IMG/VR virus record: IMGVR_UViG_3300010354_011858 | Location: 1 to 64,000 of that record | DNA length: 64,000 nucleotides | Source of the DNA: a virus | Reading direction: 5' to 3' (one strand) | Shown here: piece by piece, positions 1-6,822 of the stretch | Layout of the letters: the number at the start of each line of letters is the position of its first letter | How positions within the stretch are numbered: the first letter of the stretch is position 1 | Notes under the pieces: model-generated | Database searches by the model: none | Told to the model about the DNA's origin: nothing | The model's input: the letters and a program-made list of their open reading frames with translations, nothing else | Made by a program: the position numbers and the translations under genes

Positions 1-162
1 GATGACCATCAGAAGTGTTCTAACACCGAGGTCGTAGGTCGCACGGACTAACGATAGCAAAGCCGTGTCTCCACTTTCTTCTAACCTTACCATGTCTGGT
101 CTAATGACGGACAAGACCCTTTCACTCTCTGCCAGAACTTTCTCTAATTCTTCCCTAGTCAT
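1..162 (-). CDS. Hypothetical protein, 3' end cut by window edge
   Basis: An open frame runs leftward from an ATG at 162 to the window edge without a stop (54 codons). The start is preceded by a Shine-Dalgarno-like AAAGGA about six bases upstream. The peptide begins MTREELEKVLAESERVL and is charged and probably helical. It lies 19 bases downstream of the next small leftward gene, so it looks like part of one early operon. I do not recognise the family. Confidence 0.55.
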   Translation of the reverse strand, partial: MTREELEKVLAESERVLSVIRPDMVRLEESGDTALLSLVRATYDLGVRTLLMVI

Positions 163-181
163 GTCGTTATCCTTTCTTTCG

Positions 182-373
182 TTAGAGTTTCTCAATGTAA
201 CGTTCGGCAAGTTCACGGAAATCCCGTGCGCCTTCGCCTTCGGCCTTGCCGACGATAATTGCCAAGAGCAAGTATCCCCGGTCTTGTTCGGGAACTAACG
301 ATAGAAGTTCCACTACCTTGTCGGTCTCTGGATAGGTCAGAGTTTGGAATTCGAGAATGGCTTTGCGGTTCAC
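182..373 (-). CDS. Small hypothetical protein (63 aa)
   Basis: This acidic 63-residue protein starts at GTG (373), with AAAGGGAAG just upstream. The GTG overlaps the TGA stop of the gene before it (GTGA), which is a translational-coupling arrangement. The sequence (MNRKAILEFQTLTYPETDKV...) looks helical and has no cysteines or membrane segment. Its role is unknown. Operator-like TCTAACGATA motifs lie inside and around it. Confidence 0.55.
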   Translation of the reverse strand: MNRKAILEFQTLTYPETDKVVELLSLVPEQDRGYLLLAIIVGKAEGEGARDFRELAERYIEKL

Positions 374-504
374 TTGCTTCCCTTTCTAACGATACGGAGT
401 TTGCCGATGCCCCATACTTCACGGACAGTTCTAACGTAAGCCTCGCAGTCTGCGAGTTTGCCCTGATGGACAACCATACCATCGGGCCGGATTACCTGAA
501 ACAT
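370..504 (-). CDS. Small hypothetical protein (44 aa)
   Basis: A 44-codon frame starts at ATG (504) with a strong upstream GAGGAAAGGTAAGG. It ends in a TGA that overlaps the GTG of the following gene. The product begins MFQVIRPDGMVVHQGKL and ends basic (RIVRKGSK). The N-terminal pattern suggests a small beta-rich fold. The good ribosome site and stop/start coupling are the reasons for calling it. Function unknown. Confidence 0.5.
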   Translation of the reverse strand: MFQVIRPDGMVVHQGKLADCEAYVRTVREVWGIGKLRIVRKGSK

Positions 505-511
505 TAGAGCC

Positions 512-580
512 TTACCTTTCCTCGGTGACCTTCACCGATACCCATAGGGTAACCCATAGCCTACCCATGAGTCCAGTCAT
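512..580 (-). CDS. Possible leader peptide (22 aa)
   Basis: A 22-codon frame (MTGLMGRLWVTLWVSVKVTEER) begins at ATG 580 directly after GGAAGGA and stops just before the ribosome site of the 44-residue gene. It could be a leader peptide coupled to that gene or a chance frame. The Shine-Dalgarno-like sequence is almost touching the ATG, which weakens the call. Confidence 0.22.
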   Translation of the reverse strand: MTGLMGRLWVTLWVSVKVTEER

Positions 581-584
581 TCCT

Positions 585-790
585 TCCAACGTTAGAAAGT
601 TTTTTGAAATGTTAGAAGTTACCATAAAGGCTATGTCTATCGTTAGAAATGTAATAAAGTTGTAAGGTTCTCTAACGTTAGCACAGCCGGTGTTCTAACG
701 TTAAGCAGCCAACGTTAGAACACCGGCCCGTCTAACGTTAGAAGCACGGCACGAAAGAAGCCGGCCCGAAGGCCGGCTTCTAACGTTGGG
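585..790. repeat. Cluster of TCTAACGTTAGA operator-like palindromes
   Basis: Within 206 bases there are seven copies of a 12-bp palindrome with consensus TCTAACGTTAGA, each with at most two mismatches. They start at 585, 636, 671, 694, 708, 731 (exact) and 779. They lie in a gene-poor stretch upstream of the leftward genes at 1-504 and around a GC hairpin. The arrangement suggests binding sites for a phage regulator, comparable in style to repeated operators or stoperators. The protein that binds is not identified. Confidence 0.7.
757..780 (-). terminator. Rho-independent terminator hairpin
   Basis: A perfect 10-bp GC stem (GAAGCCGGCC/GGCCGGCTTC) has a 4-base loop. On the minus strand it is followed by TTTCGT. 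It lies downstream of the leftward gene ending at 898 and would end that transcript. The minus-strand T-run is short. Confidence 0.6.
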
Positions 791-897
791 CAGTTTCACG
801 ACATACCCAGGTCGGAATGGTTCTATTATTGCGAGCCTTGCCATACATTCATCAGGTAGGACCGCAGGCAGTTTATCGTCATGCCCAGGACGGTAGA

Positions 898-1158
898 TCA
901 CTCAGCCCATTCCCATCTTCCATCTTCCAACAGTCGAACGTTAGTCGGAGCCTGGCACTCGTAGACATTCACGATCTCGCCGTTGGTAGAGTTCCAGGTG
1001 AAGTCCCGCTCTAACGATACGGGGCAGAGGTTCTCATCGCTGGTGTCGATCCAGTCAGCGATCCGACTCAGACCGATGACCGCCAGAACAGCGACCACCG
1101 ACCAGAAGATCCATCTAACGATGGAGCGGGTCTGGTAGTAGGCCGGGGACTTCATCAC
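898..1158 (-). CDS. Small single-pass membrane protein
   Basis: This 86-residue protein has one clear hydrophobic segment near residues 17-33 (IFWSVVAVLAVIGLSRI). A short basic N-terminus precedes it and a hydrophilic C-terminal region with two cysteines follows, so it is probably membrane anchored. It starts at GTG 1158, overlapping the stop of the upstream gene; an in-frame ATG follows immediately at 1155. Two operator-like motifs (near 1010 and 1114) lie inside the coding region. Function unknown. Confidence 0.6.
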   Translation of the reverse strand: MMKSPAYYQTRSIVRWIFWSVVAVLAVIGLSRIADWIDTSDENLCPVSLERDFTWNSTNGEIVNVYECQAPTNVRLLEDGRWEWAE

Positions 1159-1388
1159 TCACCCCCGATCTTCAAGTCCCCGACCCGAACCCCGGCCCAG
1201 TCCCGACTGGTGTAGGTGTCGGACAACTCACGGGCGAAGAGCATGAGGGCGAAGTTGATCGCCTCGAACTTCTCCACTGTCGCCTTCTTTCCGGTGCGGT
1301 CGAAGGTGTAGATCTTCATCATGTCGTGGAGAACCTGATCGATCAGTTCACCCATTGTCTTGGTTCCATCGTTAGCAACTCGGCTCAT
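1155..1388 (-). CDS. Hypothetical early protein (77 aa)
   Basis: The start is set at ATG 1388 because AAAGGAG stands eight bases upstream; a longer in-frame start at 1415 lacks such a site. The 77-residue product (MSRVANDGTKTMGELIDQVL...) looks helical and ends in a short hydrophilic tail. It is coupled by a four-base overlap to the membrane protein downstream. Two operator-like motifs sit 76 to 108 bases upstream, suggesting repression. No family recognised. Confidence 0.65.
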   Translation of the reverse strand: MSRVANDGTKTMGELIDQVLHDMMKIYTFDRTGKKATVEKFEAINFALMLFARELSDTYTSRDWAGVRVGDLKIGGE

Positions 1389-1463
1389 TTGGAGCACTCC
1401 TTTCCTCAACCTCAAATCTACCCTCTCCCAATGGGTGAGTCAACGACCGAACCATTGGTTTTT

Positions 1464-1630
1464 TCTATCGTTATAAGAAATTTTTGTATCGTTAGAATCG
1501 CATAATAAAGCCGGGAGATCCTCTAACGTTAGAACAACTGGAGTGCAAGGCGGGGGTCATCGCCTTTTGCACTCCAGCCGCCGGCTCTAACGTTAGGCCG
1601 CATAAAGGTATTAAATTTCCTAACGTTAGA
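1464..1630. repeat. Second cluster of operator-like palindromes
   Basis: Five copies of the TCTAACGTTAGA-type motif start at 1464, 1485, 1522 (exact), 1586 and 1619. They lie in the intergenic stretch between the leftward genes ending at 1686 and starting at 1388. This region and the one near 620-660 share a minus-strand layout of CTTTATTA followed a few bases later by TTCTAACGATA, so the motif probably overlaps promoters. Confidence 0.65.
1538..1577. terminator. Long hairpin, probable terminator
   Basis: Bases 1538-1552 pair with 1561-1577 in a stem of about 15 bp with a two-base bulge and an 8-base loop. No long T-run follows on either strand, so it may be a terminator or an RNA structural element. 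It lies between the gene ending at 1686 and the operator cluster. Confidence 0.4.
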
Positions 1631-1652
1631 GACCATGCCTACCGTGGTGTGC

Positions 1653-1678
1653 GCCCTGACCGCCGAAGCGGTCAGGGC
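1653..1678. terminator. GC hairpin after the gene ending at 1686
   Basis: A perfect 11-bp stem GCCCTGACCGC/GCGGTCAGGGC with loop CGAA stands seven bases beyond the stop of the leftward gene. There is no T-run on the minus strand, so termination is inferred from position and stability only. Confidence 0.4.
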
Positions 1679-1685
1679 TTGGCTC

Positions 1686-2084
1686 TCACCAACCGCTCGG
1701 GGCTTCACCCTTCGTCACGGTTCCTACGGGAACGAGGTACGCCGTACCAACCGTAGCGGTCGTGGTGAAGTGACCGCCGTACACGGCGCATACGGTAATG
1801 CTCTCCCATTGCTCCTGCGAGAGAGCCGAACGCATGGCTCTCCATGCACGGTTGTAAACGGGAGACTCACCCTCGATGTTGGGGAGAGCGATAGCGTGAC
1901 CACGCTCGGCGCAGAAGTAGCAAGCGAGCAGAACGGCGAGCCGTTCCCAATTGGTACGGTTGGAACCTACGCCGTTCTCACGGTAGTAGGTGACGAGCTC
2001 GGACGCTGCACGAACGTCCGAAGCGGTCGGGGTGGATAGGGTCATGGGTTGGTTCCGCTGAGCGGTCACCTTCTTCGTTGCCAT
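1686..2084 (-). CDS. Hypothetical protein, paralogue of the gene at 2541-2954
   Basis: This 132-residue protein starts at ATG 2084; no clear ribosome site is visible. It shares with the product of 2541-2954 the pattern SNRxNxxRxAxVLA in its middle and Y-x-x-A-x-R-A-x-x-x-x-L-x-x-x-x-W further on. The two therefore look like diverged copies of one family. Nothing indicates an enzyme. Codon use is GC-rich compared with genes beyond 3.1 kb. Confidence 0.65.
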   Translation of the reverse strand: MATKKVTAQRNQPMTLSTPTASDVRAASELVTYYRENGVGSNRTNWERLAVLLACYFCAERGHAIALPNIEGESPVYNRAWRAMRSALSQEQWESITVCAVYGGHFTTTATVGTAYLVPVGTVTKGEAPSGW

Positions 2085-2160
2085 AAGTGAGAGACTAATC
2101 GAAACATTAGAGCAATGCAAGTCAATTGTAATTGCAGATGCAACGACATAAAGACTTGCT

Positions 2161-2172
2161 TCTATCGTTAGA
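2161..2172. promoter_or_regulatory. Operator-like site TCTATCGTTAGA
   Basis: A one-mismatch copy of the palindromic motif lies 77 bases upstream of the leftward start at 2084. A further copy with two mismatches is at 3007-3018, 53 bases upstream of the start at 2954. Both paralogous genes therefore have one such site in front. Confidence 0.5.
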
Positions 2173-2298
2173 AAATGGTATGCGCACCGAGCTGCATGAC
2201 CATGCATTCGTATGCATACTCAATCATTGCAGCATACAGCTATCGCCCCAGCGGGCGTGCGGGTGCGGGGATATTATACCCGCACGCCCGTCCACAGG

Positions 2299-2437
2299 TT
2301 TTCCACAGGCTGTGGATAACCCATGTGGACAGGCTGTGGATAAACTGGCGGGGTTGTGGATAAACCCTGTGGATAATGTGGTTGTCCACATGATGTGGAT
2401 AATGTGTGGGTAAAGGTGTTGATAAAGGTGTGGATAA
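2299..2437. other. DnaA-box array, probable replication origin
   Basis: Six exact copies of TGTGGATAA (complement of the DnaA box TTATCCACA) start at 2311, 2335, 2355, 2368, 2394 and 2429. Near copies are at 2405 and 2417. Opposite-strand matches to TTWTNCACA are at 2299, with a near match at 2382. Such density is typical of bacterial oriC regions and DnaA-dependent plasmid origins. The array fills most of the gene-free stretch 2208-2540. I see no obvious long AT-rich unwinding element next to it. Confidence 0.7.
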
Positions 2438-2502
2438 AGGTGTGCTCAAATCACGGTCCCCGGACCGGAACACCATGCCAGCCGCAGCTGGGGAACGGCA
2501 AA

Positions 2503-2528
2503 GGGCCGGGGACTTTCGCCCCCGGCCC
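2503..2528 (-). terminator. Terminator after the gene ending at 2541
   Basis: A perfect 9-bp stem GGGCCGGGG/CCCCGGCCC with an 8-base loop stands 13 bases past the leftward stop. On the minus strand it is followed by TTTGCC. Confidence 0.55.
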
Positions 2529-2540
2529 CCGGCCTGCCGG

Positions 2541-2954
2541 TCATTCTGCCGGTGCGATGAACAGCCGGACCCGGCCCACCTTGGCGGTGGTGCTTGTCTC
2601 GCCGGTGATGGTGGTCTTGGCGATGGTCACGGTGTCGGTGATCATCGGCACGATCCGAACCTTGTGCCAGTTCGGACGAACCAGGTCGGCAGACAGGGCA
2701 CGGTGTGCCAGGTGGTAGGCCGGTGCTGTCTGGGCCTTGCCGGTGGTCGGGTCGGTGGCAGGGAACAGGTCGGTGATCTCAACAGCCTGCCCGGTCTTGG
2801 TGACGGTGAGAACCCCGGCGAGAACCCCGGCCATGCGAGACAGGTTCGCCCTGTTGGAAAGCAGGCCATCGGCCTTGGCCTTGGCGACGATCTCGCCGGC
2901 CTGCTTTGCCAAGGCCGGTGAGACCTTGGCGACGGTGACGGTGGTGGTGGTCAT
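2541..2954 (-). CDS. Hypothetical protein, paralogue of the gene at 1686-2084
   Basis: The start at ATG 2954 is chosen because AAAGGAC stands seven bases upstream; the frame continues further upstream without a better site. The 137-residue product opens with a Thr/Val-rich stretch and then AKVSPALAKQAGEIVAKAK. It carries the SNRxNxxRxAxVLA motif shared with the 1686-2084 product. The C-terminal half is Thr/Val-rich and probably beta. It lies directly next to the DnaA-box array, which makes a replication or copy-control role possible, but nothing in the sequence shows it. Confidence 0.65.
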   Translation of the reverse strand: MTTTTVTVAKVSPALAKQAGEIVAKAKADGLLSNRANLSRMAGVLAGVLTVTKTGQAVEITDLFPATDPTTGKAQTAPAYHLAHRALSADLVRPNWHKVRIVPMITDTVTIAKTTITGETSTTAKVGRVRLFIAPAE

Positions 2955-3142
2955 TGTCTGTCCTTTCGTGTTCGGCGTGTTTGCCATGTCTCTATTCAAC
3001 CAACTCTCAAACGATAGATCAACCACCTCTTTTGACCCCCCTACATAACCCCTGGTCAGAGGCCGAATTTTCAAGCCTTACCATGATCGGATATATACTC
3101 AATTTTTTTTAAAAAGTGAGAGAATGCACCTTGGGGGGATTC

Positions 3143-3775
3143 TTAGAGATGGGGCGGCCAAAAGTCGGGGAGAAGACCACGGTATATCGGTCCACTAGGA
3201 GGTTCCCAGTCATCGATATCACAATGCGGGGTTGTAGAAGAGTGTTGTTCCCAAGATGTAGAGATCTTAGTTTGCGTCCAAGATGGGGGAAAGGCTTGGG
3301 TCTTGTTAAAATTCGGGGTTAAGGTTTCTTCAGGCCTAGATACGCTAATAATCGATATATTCGATGTTAATAATAGATCTACACAGTCTGACCATTGTTC
3401 ATAGGCGGGGTCTACATAATGTACCAGTCTAGTGACTCCAGATGACGCTATTAACTTACTACATCCATAGCAGGGGGGTCCATTGACAATGAGCGTTCCT
3501 CCTTGCCTAGCATAACTATCTGAATACAATAATGCATTAGCTTCTGCATGATTAGCTATACAATTATCGTAGGTAGATCCATGTGGGGAGTTTGAATGTA
3601 ACCGTGGGCATGCTCCCTGGTCGCAATGGGCGTGACCGGGCGGTGACCCGTTATAACCAAATCCTACAACCCGGCTATTAGGTGCGAGGACAAATGCTGC
3701 ATACTTTCTCTTATCGCATGTCGAAAAGATCTGAGCCATCTGATCGCATGCTGCAAGCCATTTCTCATTTTTCAT
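3143..3775 (-). CDS. Deoxycytidylate (dCMP) deaminase-like protein
   Basis: This is a zinc-dependent deaminase expected to convert dCMP to dUMP, feeding dTMP synthesis with the encoded ThyX. The zinc site is visible as HAEAN (His76, Glu78) and PPCYGC (Cys102, Cys105); a FGYNGSPPG substrate loop lies near residue 39. An extra insert with His and Cys residues between these fits the family's second zinc. The last 60 or so residues are Pro/Ser/Trp-rich and not part of the catalytic fold. The start at 3775 overlaps the upstream gene by 11 bases; an alternative ATG is at 3787. Ribosome sites are weak for both. Confidence 0.8.
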   Translation of the reverse strand: MKNEKWLAACDQMAQIFSTCDKRKYAAFVLAPNSRVVGFGYNGSPPGHAHCDQGACPRLHSNSPHGSTYDNCIANHAEANALLYSDSYARQGGTLIVNGPPCYGCSKLIASSGVTRLVHYVDPAYEQWSDCVDLLLTSNISIISVSRPEETLTPNFNKTQAFPPSWTQTKISTSWEQHSSTTPHCDIDDWEPPSGPIYRGLLPDFWPPHL

Positions 3776-4013
3776 CTCTTTGGCCATATCCTCGTACAAT
3801 ATGATACATGTCGTTTCCGTATCGGAGCATGCCACGACATTGATATTTCACAAACCCTAATATGCTGGGCTTATAGTCTTTTTTCGGTCCCACGAGGGGC
3901 GCACCTTCGTAACCACACTGCCCCGTGCCCTCATATGAGCACTGAGAGTCCCATGGTGTCATATCATAGATATCGCAATGAGGTTGACCGCAAGGGATTG
4001 ATTCCTCAACCAT
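3765..4013 (-). CDS. Small Cys-containing hypothetical protein
   Basis: This 82-residue frame starts at ATG 4013, eight bases inside the end of the previous gene, and ends inside the start of the deaminase. The N-terminal half has five cysteines in CGQPHC, QCSYEGTGQCGY and a later KYQC, compatible with metal binding. The close packing with both neighbours supports it as a gene. Function unknown. Confidence 0.45.
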   Translation of the reverse strand: MVEESIPCGQPHCDIYDMTPWDSQCSYEGTGQCGYEGAPLVGPKKDYKPSILGFVKYQCRGMLRYGNDMYHIVRGYGQRDEK

Positions 4014-4215
4014 TACCCCGGACCTTATCCCATTCGTCTAGAGCATCATCCCAACGCCCGGTACGGATGCCCTGGGCTAGGGCATCACCTGCTTTCCATA
4101 ATCTTTCAATCTCATCTGCCGTATCGAACATCAAAATTTCCCATTCCCTATTATCGGTTGGCAATTCTTGAATAACATATTTACGAAGTAACTTGGGGAT
4201 ATTCTCTGTTGTCAT
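4006..4215 (-). CDS. Small helical hypothetical protein
   Basis: This 69-residue acidic protein is predicted helical (MTTENIPKLLRKYVIQELP...). Its ATG overlaps the stop of the P450 gene upstream (TAATG), so the two are translationally coupled. I see no redox motif, so it is not a ferredoxin partner for the P450. Function unknown. Confidence 0.6.
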   Translation of the reverse strand: MTTENIPKLLRKYVIQELPTDNREWEILMFDTADEIERLWKAGDALAQGIRTGRWDDALDEWDKVRGNG

Positions 4216-5309
4216 TATTCAAACCTTAGTGGTAATTTTTTCGGTCCACGGACCTGGCCGACGCTCCATTCTACCTCACCGTCAAGAGAAAACTTCGGGT
4301 GCTTTTTGATAAATTCCTGGATGGCGACTTTCAATTCTAACTTACCCAGGTGAGCGCCAAGACAACGGTGAATACCCAGTCCAAAAGCGATGTGCTTGTT
4401 ATTTTTCCTATCGATAATAAACTCTTCGGGGTTCTCGAAGTGGTCAGGGTCACGATTTGCAGCGTTTAGCGGAATCAGGATCCACTGATTCTTCTTCATT
4501 TCGTATCCATGGAAGTTATAGTCTTCTTTTACTAACCGTGCTGTCGATACACCAGAGTGCATTCTTAATAACTCTTCTACCGCCGAATCAATGAGCTCAG
4601 GGTTATCTTGAAGTTTCTGTAGGTCATCCGGATGTGTAGCCAAATAGTGCAAACTATTGCCTATCGTGTACCAAGTTGTGTCAATGCTACCAATTGTCAG
4701 GAGCATTATCATACCCTGCAATTGCTCTCTTGAATAAGATCCGGCATTAATTAAGAAAGTTAATAAATTATCACCAGGGACATGGTTGTCAATTTGCTGA
4801 CCAACGTAGTCCATATAGACCATGATCTTCTCAAGGCTCTTCTCCGGTTCTAAATTGATATTCTCAAAGATGTCCGGGACCGCCGAACTAAAGAAGTCTG
4901 GATCGAATCCAAGCATGCCTGACATGGATTGTAGGGCGACATACAGACCGTAATCTGAGCCATCCGTGCCATCCCATGACTGACATATCCCTCTCAGTCG
5001 ATCTTCTAGTTTCTCCACCTCTTTGAAAGAGAATGGAGGCTGAACACGCTGTCTTGCCTCAAAGTGATAAGGAGGATCAGCGGTAATAGGGGGTGCACCA
5101 CCGCCAGGCATGTCAGGCGGAAGATCATTGCTTACCATGACACCACGATTACTAAAATGATCAGTGTCAAGCAAGATCTCTTTTATATATTCATATGTTA
5201 AAGGCATCCATGTGCCCCCATAGTTTTCTGTAAAACCCATGGGGTGGAAATCCTGCCAGTATTGTCTTATATTTTTATTAAAGTCAGGATTTGCGTGATC
5301 GAATGCCAT
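4215..5309 (-). CDS. Cytochrome P450 monooxygenase (P450-1)
   Basis: This is a soluble bacterial-type P450 of 364 residues, slightly shorter than the usual 400 or so. The heme-binding loop FGLGIHRCLG is canonical, with the thiolate Cys316. The ExxR motif is present (EELLR), and the I-helix segment TIGSIDTTW keeps the acidic-alcohol pair (Asp-Thr) needed for oxygen activation. No ferredoxin or reductase is visible nearby, so electrons would have to come from the host. The gene ends in a TAATG overlap with its downstream neighbour. Its base composition is less AT-rich than P450-2 and P450-3, suggesting a separate origin. Substrate unknown. Confidence 0.93.
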   Translation of the reverse strand: MAFDHANPDFNKNIRQYWQDFHPMGFTENYGGTWMPLTYEYIKEILLDTDHFSNRGVMVSNDLPPDMPGGGAPPITADPPYHFEARQRVQPPFSFKEVEKLEDRLRGICQSWDGTDGSDYGLYVALQSMSGMLGFDPDFFSSAVPDIFENINLEPEKSLEKIMVYMDYVGQQIDNHVPGDNLLTFLINAGSYSREQLQGMIMLLTIGSIDTTWYTIGNSLHYLATHPDDLQKLQDNPELIDSAVEELLRMHSGVSTARLVKEDYNFHGYEMKKNQWILIPLNAANRDPDHFENPEEFIIDRKNNKHIAFGLGIHRCLGAHLGKLELKVAIQEFIKKHPKFSLDGEVEWSVGQVRGPKKLPLRFE

Positions 5310-5313
5310 ATAT

Positions 5314-5958
5314 CTATTCTACATCATCAATGGCTAAATTAACCTTATTAGGCGACATGGGCGTAAGAAATTTATTCTTATATCTCTCGTCCTCATCAAG
5401 AATCATCAGGGCAATTGTAGAATATCCAATAATATCAATTAATGTATCAACAACTGTCTCACCGCCAACAGAGTTAGCCTGAATTGCTGATCTTAAATCA
5501 TAATTAGACTTCTCTATTAGATTATTAAGTCTGGCAATCTTATCAAACATTCTAACTATGATGCCGATTAGACCAAAACGCATAATATTCTCAGGACCAT
5601 AATCTTTTTGTTTTCTAATTAAAATATCGCTGATATAGTTCCAGTCAATATAATAATACATATCTAACTCTTCAATAATATATATTGCATAGCCGGCTAT
5701 ATCAAAAAATAGGGGATTGTCATCAACAGAGTTGATTATATTTTTAGTTAATGGCTTACTAAGCCCCTCTGTCTGATCTACAAGATAGTTGACCATCGCA
5801 TTAATCTGCTCAACTGGATATACATCTGTCATGTGAGTTGGATTGCTATACCACTGATAGTAATGGTCATAGATTTCCTTAACTTGCTGTTGGCAAACGT
5901 CTTCCCAGAAATAATCAACGTGTGAACTTCTCATATCAATATCTTCCATCATATCCAT
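5314..5958 (-). CDS. DUF1599 / nucleotide-modification-associated domain protein
   Basis: The C-terminal half (about residues 110-190) matches the pattern of the DUF1599 (Nmad1) family: KQKDYGPENIMRFG, then VRMFDKIARLNNL, then DTLIDIIGYSTIA. That family occurs in phages and is linked by genome context to modified-nucleotide metabolism. The N-terminal half is rich in Tyr and acidic residues and is unassigned. The start overlaps the upstream gene by 23 bases; an in-frame Met three codons later is also possible. Confidence 0.65.
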   Translation of the reverse strand: MDMMEDIDMRSSHVDYFWEDVCQQQVKEIYDHYYQWYSNPTHMTDVYPVEQINAMVNYLVDQTEGLSKPLTKNIINSVDDNPLFFDIAGYAIYIIEELDMYYYIDWNYISDILIRKQKDYGPENIMRFGLIGIIVRMFDKIARLNNLIEKSNYDLRSAIQANSVGGETVVDTLIDIIGYSTIALMILDEDERYKNKFLTPMSPNKVNLAIDDVE

Positions 5959-6457
5959 GTTTATTAATTCTATCTACCGAACTTTCAAAAGTTGAATACC
6001 CCTGGACCCCGTAAGATTCAACAATTCTATTGTAGAAATTAAATATACATATAACTGCAATTGCATCTTTTACCTCGTCTTTCGTCCAACCATCACTGTA
6101 GCATGTTTGAATATCATCATCACTAACAGATGGGGGATTTTGTGTAATTTTTTCTGCTAATTTAAATATAGAATAATATTTATTAGAATATGATTCTATT
6201 GTAAATTTATTATCAAAATTATTACTTAATGATTTAGTAAATTCTAAATGAGATTTATAACAAAAATCACAGTTATTTAATTTAGAAGTATATGTAGCAA
6301 TTATTTCTCTATCTAGTGGTGTCAAATAAGACTCTTCACGAAGAATTTCTTGGGCCATCGACAAAGCATTTGAATACATTTTTTTTCTATCATTAAATAT
6401 ATCGATAATACTAGATGGATTTCTATTGTTTGATAATAGACGACTATCTCTAGTCAC
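5936..6457 (-). CDS. AhpD-like / carboxymuconolactone decarboxylase family protein
   Basis: The motif NCDFCYKSH (Cys63, Cys66, His70), preceded by TPLDREIIATYTSKL, is the redox-active CxxCxxxH signature of AhpD-like peroxidase-related proteins. These are all-helical. The family includes alkylhydroperoxide reductases and proteins of unknown role. The 173-residue length fits. It may protect against peroxides generated by uncoupled P450 turnover, but that link is only context. It overlaps both neighbours by a few bases, so it belongs to the same leftward operon. Confidence 0.75.
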   Translation of the reverse strand: MTRDSRLLSNNRNPSSIIDIFNDRKKMYSNALSMAQEILREESYLTPLDREIIATYTSKLNNCDFCYKSHLEFTKSLSNNFDNKFTIESYSNKYYSIFKLAEKITQNPPSVSDDDIQTCYSDGWTKDEVKDAIAVICIFNFYNRIVESYGVQGYSTFESSVDRINKHGYDGRY

Positions 6458-6822
6458 ATTCCCATCCCTTCAAGTGCTTGGCTTATAAGACATTCATAAC
6501 AGAACGCCTTTAACCATCCAGATTTTGTTTTACGAATTTCTGATTTACCACCACAACTTTCACATATATTCTTAGAAAGAGTTTCTGCTTGTGCAACATA
6601 TCGCTGCATAGCTTCTTTAACTGCGCTTTGTGTTACTTCTGTTGTGTAATAGTATCTAAGTGATCCAAACTTTTCTTTAATTTGAATAATTTTATAATCC
6701 GGATCGAGCATTACTAATTTTTTATGTAAGTCTATAATTAAGTCATGCCAACCGTTACCTGGCAGGTAGTTGTCATGTGTCATTCTATTCTTAATATCTT
6801 CTAAGTAGTTAATGCTATTCAT
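6454..6822 (-). CDS. Zinc-ribbon phage protein of unknown function
   Basis: This 122-residue protein carries IKEKFGSLRYYY near residue 48, followed by CESCGG and, after a Trp-containing segment, CYEC, so four cysteines can bind zinc. This combination recurs in small phage and bacterial proteins without known function. It overlaps the next gene upstream by eight bases and the next one downstream by four. Confidence 0.65.
   Translation of the reverse strand: MNSINYLEDIKNRMTHDNYLPGNGWHDLIIDLHKKLVMLDPDYKIIQIKEKFGSLRYYYTTEVTQSAVKEAMQRYVAQAETLSKNICESCGGKSEIRKTKSGWLKAFCYECLISQALEGMGM

Noticed and set aside
701-901. Minus-strand frame of 66 codons starting with a GTGA overlap at 901
   Set aside because: It reads straight through the perfect terminator hairpin at 757-780 and several operator motifs, and its sequence has no protein-like pattern beyond the DNA repeat. 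The coupled start is noted but not convincing.
1635-2039. Plus-strand frame opposite the 1686-2084 gene
   Set aside because: It mirrors the minus-strand gene, whose paralogue at 2541-2954 confirms the coding strand.
2240-2476. Minus-strand frame with repeated LSTPLSTPL and many His residues
   Set aside because: It is the translation of the DnaA-box repeats and has no ribosome site.
3116-3322. Plus-strand frame at the end of the deaminase gene
   Set aside because: Antisense to the deaminase C-terminus, with no recognisable pattern or operon context.
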